64,000 nucleotides of DNA, from positions 868,001 through 932,000 of the forward strand of contig NZ_CP029608.1 in NCBI RefSeq assembly GCF_003352185.1. Direction: 5' to 3'. This DNA is from Pseudomonas kribbensis. GTDB lineage: Bacteria > Pseudomonadota > Gammaproteobacteria > Pseudomonadales > Pseudomonadaceae. A program made the translations under genes and the position numbers. The notes below the pieces were generated by a model that was not told where the DNA came from, made no database searches, and saw only the letters and a program-made list of their open reading frames with translations. Positions within the stretch are counted from its first letter, which is position 1. The number at the start of each line of letters is the position of its first letter. Of this stretch, positions 56,639 through 64,000 are shown piece after piece.

Positions 56639-56740
56639 AATTAGCCGCAAGGCCCCCATTTAGAAGTCAAGCGTTTAAGTATTACCGCAGTTAGCCACCA
56701 CTGCTGCGGCAACCAAATCCAAAGTTTCGGGAGAGTGAAC

Positions 56741-58657
56741 ATGGGCAAAATTATCGGTATCGACCTGGGGACTACCAACTCCTGCGTCTCCGTGCTGGAA
56801 AACGGCGTAGCCAAAGTTATTGAAAACGCCGAAGGCGCGCGTACCACGCCGTCGATCATCGCTTACGCCAACGATGGCGAAATCCTGGTCGGCCAGTCCG
56901 CCAAGCGTCAGGCTGTGACCAACCCGCACAACACACTGTTCGCGGTGAAGCGCCTGATCGGCCGCCGCTTCGACGAAGAAGTCGTGCAGAAAGACATCAA
57001 GCTGGTGCCTTACAAGATCGTCAAGGCCAACAATGGTGACGCTTGGGTCGAGGCCTCCGGCAAGCAGATGGCTCCGCCGCAAATCAGCGCCGAAGTCCTG
57101 AAGAAGATGAAGAAGACCGCCGAAGACTACCTCGGCGAAGCAGTGACCGAAGCGGTGATCACCGTTCCGGCCTACTTCAACGACAGCCAGCGTCAGGCGA
57201 CCAAAGACGCCGGTCGCATCGCCGGTCTGGACGTAAAACGTATCATCAACGAACCAACCGCAGCTGCTCTGGCTTACGGTATGGACAAGGCCAAGGGCGA
57301 TCACACCGTGATCGTTTACGACCTGGGTGGTGGTACCTTCGACGTTTCCGTGATCGAAATCGCTGAAGTTGACGGCGAGCACCAGTTCGAAGTACTGGCC
57401 ACCAACGGTGATACCTTCCTGGGTGGTGAAGACTTCGACATGCGTCTGATCGACTACCTCGTCGACGAGTTCAAGAAAGAGTCCGGCATGGACCTGAAGA
57501 ACGACCCACTGGCCCTGCAGCGTCTGAAAGAAGCCGCGGAGAAAGCCAAGATCGAGCTGTCTTCTTCGCAGTCGACCGACGTCAACCTGCCGTACATCAC
57601 AGCAGATGCGACCGGTCCTAAGCACCTGAACGTGAAGATCTCTCGTGCCAAGCTCGAGTCGCTGGTCGAAGATCTGGTGAACCGTACCATCGAGCCATGC
57701 CGCATCGCTCTGAAAGACGCCGGCATCGACGCCAGCAAAATTGACGACGTGATTCTGGTCGGTGGCCAGACTCGTATGCCTCTGGTGCAGAAGGCTGTTA
57801 CCGATTTCTTCGGTAAAGAAGCTCGTAAAGACGTGAACCCGGACGAAGCCGTTGCCATGGGTGCTGCGATCCAGGGCGCTGTTCTGGCCGGTGACGTGAA
57901 AGACGTTCTGCTGCTCGACGTCAGCCCGCTGACTCTGGGTATCGAAACCATGGGCGGCGTGATGACCGCGCTGATCGAGAAAAACACCACGATTCCTACC
58001 AAGAAATCGCAAGTGTTCTCGACTGCCGACGACAACCAGGGCGCCGTGACCATTCACGTCCTGCAAGGTGAGCGCAAGCAAGCCGCACAGAACAAGTCCT
58101 TGGGCAAGTTCGACCTGGCCGAGATTCCACCAGCGCCACGCGGTGTTCCACAGATCGAAGTGACCTTCGACATCGACGCCAACGGCATCCTGCACGTCGG
58201 CGCGAAAGACAAGGCGACCGGCAAAGAGCAGAAGATCACCATCAAGGCCAACTCCGGTCTGTCGGATGAAGAAATCCAGAAGATGGTGCGCGACGCCGAG
58301 CTGAACGCCGAGGAAGACCGCAAGTTCGAAGAGCTGGCCGCTGCCCGTAATCAGGGTGATGCACTGGTTCACTCGACTCGCAAGATGATCGCTGACGCTG
58401 GCGACAAAGTGACTGCAGAAGAGAAGACTGCAATCGAAGCGGCCGTGGTTGCCCTGGAAGCCGCCGTCAAAGGCGACGACAAGGCTGCCATCGACGCCAA
58501 GGTTGAAGAGCTGTCGAAAGTCTCTGCGCCGGTTGCCCAGAAGATGTACGCCGAACAGGCTCAGCCTGCCGAAGGCGCGGCACCGCACGCAGAGAAAGCT
58601 GAAAAGGCTGACGATGTTGTCGATGCCGAGTTCGAAGAAGTCAAAGACCACAAGTAA
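56741..58657 (+). CDS. dnaK: Molecular chaperone DnaK (Hsp70)
   Basis: 638 residues from ATG 56741 (GGGAGAGTG site; a GTG two codons earlier is less likely). ATPase domain with [31 protein letters not shown] and [13 protein letters not shown]. Then the [11 protein letters not shown] linker entry, a substrate domain and an acidic tail ending EEVKDHK. Works with GrpE and DnaJ encoded on either side. Confidence 0.98.
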   Translation: MGKIIGIDLGTTNSCVSVLENGVAKVIENAEGARTTPSIIAYANDGEILVGQSAKRQAVTNPHNTLFAVKRLIGRRFDEEVVQKDIKLVPYKIVKANNGDAWVEASGKQMAPPQISAEVLKKMKKTAEDYLGEAVTEAVITVPAYFNDSQRQATKDAGRIAGLDVKRIINEPTAAALAYGMDKAKGDHTVIVYDLGGGTFDVSVIEIAEVDGEHQFEVLATNGDTFLGGEDFDMRLIDYLVDEFKKESGMDLKNDPLALQRLKEAAEKAKIELSSSQSTDVNLPYITADATGPKHLNVKISRAKLESLVEDLVNRTIEPCRIALKDAGIDASKIDDVILVGGQTRMPLVQKAVTDFFGKEARKDVNPDEAVAMGAAIQGAVLAGDVKDVLLLDVSPLTLGIETMGGVMTALIEKNTTIPTKKSQVFSTADDNQGAVTIHVLQGERKQAAQNKSLGKFDLAEIPPAPRGVPQIEVTFDIDANGILHVGAKDKATGKEQKITIKANSGLSDEEIQKMVRDAELNAEEDRKFEELAAARNQGDALVHSTRKMIADAGDKVTAEEKTAIEAAVVALEAAVKGDDKAAIDAKVEELSKVSAPVAQKMYAEQAQPAEGAAPHAEKAEKADDVVDAEFEEVKDHK

Positions 58658-58712
58658 GTTGTTGGTCGGCCGGTTGACTGCCTTTGGGCACTGACTGGTA
58701 GGATGTCGCCGC

Positions 58713-58730
58713 GCGGGAGCTTGCTCCCGC
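58713..58730. repeat. GCGGGAGC palindromic repeat
   Basis: GCGGGAGCTTGCTCCCGC, an 8-bp perfect dyad of the type scattered between genes in fluorescent pseudomonads. It lies in the 296-bp dnaK-dnaJ interval, which otherwise shows no gene. Confidence 0.65.
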
Positions 58731-58953
58731 GTTGGCGTATCTGGAATACGCGAATTTTTACAGCATGCGACAAGGCTCGAATGCTGGCGGTATGGCCGGG
58801 AATGCTCCTGCTTTTCGCGCCGAAAATACCGCATGAATCAAAGACCAGGATCGTTGAATTGACGTGAGTTGGGTCCGGGCCTGTATTGGGGCTCAACGAG
58901 TTTGGCGAAGCTCAGGAGGGGTTTGCCGGACGTCCTTAAGAGTGCAAAGACTT

Positions 58954-60078
58954 ATGGCAAAGCGTGACTATTACGAAGTGTTGGGTGTTGAGCGTGGCTC
59001 AAGCGAAGCGGACCTGAAAAAGGCCTATCGCCGTCTGGCGATGAAGCATCACCCGGACCGTAATCCCGATGACAAAGCGTCGGAAGAGCTGTTCAAAGAG
59101 GCCAACGAGGCCTACGAAGTATTGTCCGATTCCAGCAAGCGCGCGGCGTACGATCAGTACGGTCATGCCGGTGTCGACCCAAGCATGGGTGGCGGCGGTG
59201 CCGGTTTCGGCGGTCAGAACTTCTCCGATATTTTCGGTGATGTCTTCAGTGATTTCTTCGGCGGCGGTCGCGGCGGTTCCCGTGGCGGCGCCCAGCGTGG
59301 CAGCGACTTGCGCTACACCCTGGAGCTGAACCTGGAAGAAGCGGTGCGCGGTACGACCGTTAATATCCGCGTTCCGACACTGGTCAACTGCAAACCATGC
59401 GACGGTTCGGGCGCCAAGAAAGGTTCGTCGCCATCGACGTGCCCGACTTGCGGCGGCATCGGCCAGGTGCGCATGCAACAAGGCTTCTTCTCGGTGCAGC
59501 AGACCTGCCCGCGCTGCCATGGCCAGGGCAAGATCATTTCCGATCCGTGCGACTCCTGCCACGGTGACGGTCGCGTCGAAGAATACAAAACCCTCTCCGT
59601 CAAAGTGCCAGCCGGCGTTGATACCGGTGACCGCATTCGTCTGTCCGGCGAAGGCGAGGCGGGTACTCAAGGTGGCCCGACCGGCGACCTGTACGTTGTG
59701 ATCAATGTGCGCGAGCACGCGATCTTCCAGCGTGACGGCAAGCATCTGTTCTGCGAAGTGCCGATCAGCTTTGTCGATGCGGCGCTGGGCGGCGAGCTGG
59801 AAATCCCTACCCTCGACGGTCGCGTGAAGCTGAAAATTCCGGAAGGAACTCAGACCGGCAAGCAGTTCCGCGTGCGCGGCAAAGGCGTGGCGCCGGTGCG
59901 TGGCGGTGGTGCGGGCGACCTGATGTGCCGTGTGGCGGTCGAGACCCCGGTCAATCTGAACCGTCGTCAGCGTGAATTGCTCGAAGAATTCCGCAGCTCT
60001 CTGGCGGATGACAACAGCCACTCGCCGAAAACCACCGGTTGGTTCGATGGTGTGAAGCGCTTCTTCGGCGATCTGTAA
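58954..60078 (+). CDS. dnaJ: Co-chaperone DnaJ (Hsp40)
   Basis: 374 residues from ATG 58954 ([15 protein letters not shown]). J domain with HPD ([11 protein letters not shown]), a Gly/Phe region, and four zinc repeats [24 protein letters not shown] and CDSCHGDG. Two C-terminal substrate domains follow. Stimulates DnaK ATPase. dapB begins 9 bp after it. Confidence 0.98.
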   Translation: MAKRDYYEVLGVERGSSEADLKKAYRRLAMKHHPDRNPDDKASEELFKEANEAYEVLSDSSKRAAYDQYGHAGVDPSMGGGGAGFGGQNFSDIFGDVFSDFFGGGRGGSRGGAQRGSDLRYTLELNLEEAVRGTTVNIRVPTLVNCKPCDGSGAKKGSSPSTCPTCGGIGQVRMQQGFFSVQQTCPRCHGQGKIISDPCDSCHGDGRVEEYKTLSVKVPAGVDTGDRIRLSGEGEAGTQGGPTGDLYVVINVREHAIFQRDGKHLFCEVPISFVDAALGGELEIPTLDGRVKLKIPEGTQTGKQFRVRGKGVAPVRGGGAGDLMCRVAVETPVNLNRRQRELLEEFRSSLADDNSHSPKTTGWFDGVKRFFGDL

Positions 60079-60894
<816 letters not shown>

Positions 60895-61068
60895 GCCTTG
60901 TTTGAACCCGGCGCAAACGCCCTGTTTGTGCCGGTTTTGCTCCGCCTGGCGACGACCTGTCGCATTCTCCGGCCTTTCGGGCTCATTGGCGGTAGACCAA
61001 AAATCCCTTTTTCTGTAAGCTACAGCTTTAGTGTGTCCACTAAAAGCGCGCAGAATAATTCAGTGAAG

Positions 61069-61106
61069 AAGCGGGGTGACGTGTCCATACGTCACTCCGC
61101 TTTTTT
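61069..61106 (+). terminator. Intrinsic terminator / possible attenuator before carA
   Basis: AAGCGGGGTGACGT pairs with ACGTCACTCCGCTT (one bulge) and is followed by six T. It is 46 bp before carA. It may simply end dapB, but the T-run hairpin close to carA and the dyad before it (GCTTTAGTG...CACTAAAAGC) allow attenuation. Confidence 0.75.
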
Positions 61107-61151
61107 ACAACCTGCGATTGCCCTTTCATGCGTTATTTACGGGAGGTCTTC

Positions 61152-62288
61152 TTGACTAAGCCAGCCATACTCGCCCTTGCTGATGGCAGCATTTTTCGCG
61201 GCGAAGCCATTGGAGCCGACGGTCAGACCGTTGGTGAGGTGGTGTTCAACACCGCAATGACCGGCTATCAGGAAATCCTTACCGATCCTTCCTACGCCCA
61301 ACAGATCGTTACCCTGACTTACCCGCACATCGGCAACACCGGCACCACGCCGGAAGACGCCGAGTCCAATCGCGTCTGGTCCGCTGGCCTGGTCATCCGT
61401 GACCTGCCGCTGGTAGCGAGCAACTGGCGTAACACGATGTCCCTGTCCGACTACCTGAAAGCCAACAACGTTGTGGCAATCGCCGGTATCGACACCCGTC
61501 GCCTGACCCGCATCCTGCGTGAAAAAGGCGCACAGAACGGCTGCATCATGGCCGGCGACAACATCTCCGAAGAAGCGGCCATCGCCGCTGCGCAAGGCTT
61601 CCCGGGCCTGAAGGGCATGGACCTGGCGAAAGTCGTCAGCACCAAGACCCAATACGAATGGCGCTCCACTGTCTGGGATCTGAAGACCGACAGCCACGCG
61701 ACCATCGAAGCCTCCGAGCTGCCATACCACGTGGTTGCCTACGACTACGGCGTCAAGGTCAACATCCTGCGCATGCTGGTCGAGCGCGGTTGCCGCGTGA
61801 CCGTAGTGCCAGCGCAAACCCCGGCTGCCGACGTGCTGGCCCTGAATCCGGATGGCGTGTTCCTGTCCAACGGCCCTGGTGACCCGGAGCCTTGCGACTA
61901 CGCGATCAAGGCGATCAAGGAAGTGCTGGAAACCGAAATTCCGGTGTTCGGCATCTGCCTCGGTCACCAGCTGCTGGCTCTGGCCTCCGGCGCCAAGACC
62001 CTGAAAATGGGCCACGGTCACCACGGTGCCAACCACCCGGTTCAGGATCTGGACACTGGCGTCGTGATGATCACCAGCCAGAACCACGGTTTTGCGGTTG
62101 ACGAAGAAACCCTGCCAGCCAACGTCCGCGCGATCCACAAATCGCTGTTCGACGGCACCCTGCAAGGTATCGAGCGCACCGACAAGAGCGCGTTCAGCTT
62201 CCAGGGTCACCCTGAAGCGAGCCCGGGCCCGAACGATGTGGCCCCCCTGTTTGACCGCTTCATCAACGAGATGGCCAAGCGACGCTAA
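61152..62288 (+). CDS. carA: Carbamoyl-phosphate synthase small subunit CarA
   Basis: 378 residues from TTG 61152, chosen because GGGAGGTC precedes it and the product [20 protein letters not shown] matches other Pseudomonas CarA. Glutamine amidotransferase: N-terminal CPSase domain, then class I GATase with nucleophile Cys in [12 protein letters not shown] and His/Glu in [11 protein letters not shown]. Supplies ammonia to CarB for arginine and pyrimidine synthesis. Confidence 0.96.
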   Translation: MTKPAILALADGSIFRGEAIGADGQTVGEVVFNTAMTGYQEILTDPSYAQQIVTLTYPHIGNTGTTPEDAESNRVWSAGLVIRDLPLVASNWRNTMSLSDYLKANNVVAIAGIDTRRLTRILREKGAQNGCIMAGDNISEEAAIAAAQGFPGLKGMDLAKVVSTKTQYEWRSTVWDLKTDSHATIEASELPYHVVAYDYGVKVNILRMLVERGCRVTVVPAQTPAADVLALNPDGVFLSNGPGDPEPCDYAIKAIKEVLETEIPVFGICLGHQLLALASGAKTLKMGHGHHGANHPVQDLDTGVVMITSQNHGFAVDEETLPANVRAIHKSLFDGTLQGIERTDKSAFSFQGHPEASPGPNDVAPLFDRFINEMAKRR

Positions 62289-62312
62289 GCGCTCGCCTTG
62301 AGACTGTAGCGA

Positions 62313-62360
62313 GAAGCCCCTCGAGGGCGGCCCCGGAACCGGCGGCCCCCTCGGGACTTC
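62313..62360 (+). other. GC-rich imperfect hairpin between carA and carB
   Basis: GAAGCCCCTCGAGGG can fold on CCCTCGGGACTTC around a GGCCCCGGAACCGGCGGCC core. No T run. It could affect carB mRNA; 126 bp separate the two genes. Confidence 0.3.
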
Positions 62361-62414
62361 AGAAATCGATCAAGACGGCTTGCCGACTGACCTGCGGATT
62401 TGAGTGACAAACCC

Positions 62415-64000
<1,586 letters not shown>

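Noticed and set aside
56675..58834. 719-codon open frame on the minus strand opposite dnaK
   Set aside because: Antisense shadow of a highly conserved gene in GC-rich DNA; composition is dominated by His/Val/Asp repeats typical of reverse-frame translation.

Overview
The window is a high-GC chromosomal segment of a Pseudomonas, most likely of the P. fluorescens group. The right third carries the core order lldR-smpB-ratA-rnfH-bamE-fur-recN-grpE-dnaK-dnaJ-dapB-carA-carB, the tmRNA encodes the tag ANDDQYGAALAA, and several genes belong to families I know mainly from pseudomonads (DUF6124-like, DUF3077-like, an McpS-like chemoreceptor). The species is an inference; no database search was possible.

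Layout. 1-3563: end of an RND efflux operon (permease C-terminus plus outer-membrane lipoprotein). 3633-10608: small regulator/enzyme pairs, namely ArsR with a chorismate-lyase-like protein, an unusually short LysR DNA-binding domain with a flavin reductase, LysR/TauE, a quinol monooxygenase, MdaB, LysR and an epimerase. 10609-16723: a tight operon of a NodU/CmcH carbamoyltransferase, an MFS transporter, a HAD hydrolase, a YdcF-type protein and an N-acyl-D-amino-acid deacylase, preceded by a long leader with a strong hairpin. 17206-28044: an AraC regulator divergent from an alkylglycerone-phosphate-synthase-like flavoprotein, a GlpD-like dehydrogenase and an FGGY kinase, followed by a secreted zinc-phospholipase-C/S1-P1-like protein and a DUF1302/DUF1329 pair. 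This looks like a system for an alkyl or other unusual glycerolipid. 28239-36105: an orphan antitoxin-like chimera, a DUF6124 gene, a chemoreceptor, three envelope-modification genes (Ais-like, PAP2, ArnT-like), an acetyltransferase and a DUF3077-like gene.

36211-41029 is a genomic island at the 3' end of ssrA (tmRNA). A decayed copy of the isochorismatase gene, the hairpin and the ssrA tip lies on the left, the intact copy on the right, and between them are an AT-rich two-gene restriction-modification system, a broken IS4-family transposase and short GGGGACAGATTTA repeats.

41125-50183 is the lactate region: lldP-lutA-lutB-lutC-dld on the minus strand, with the GntR regulator lldR divergent and a perfect AATTGGT-N3-ACCAATT operator between them. 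50234-64000 is conserved housekeeping: SmpB, an NSS sodium symporter, RatA/RnfH, BamE, Fur, RecN, the GrpE-DnaK-DnaJ chaperones under a textbook sigma-32 promoter, DapB, CarA and the first half of CarB, which runs off the window.

The two places most likely to hold undescribed biology are the ether-lipid-like cluster (18234-28044) and the carbamoyltransferase operon with its structured leader (10609-16723).
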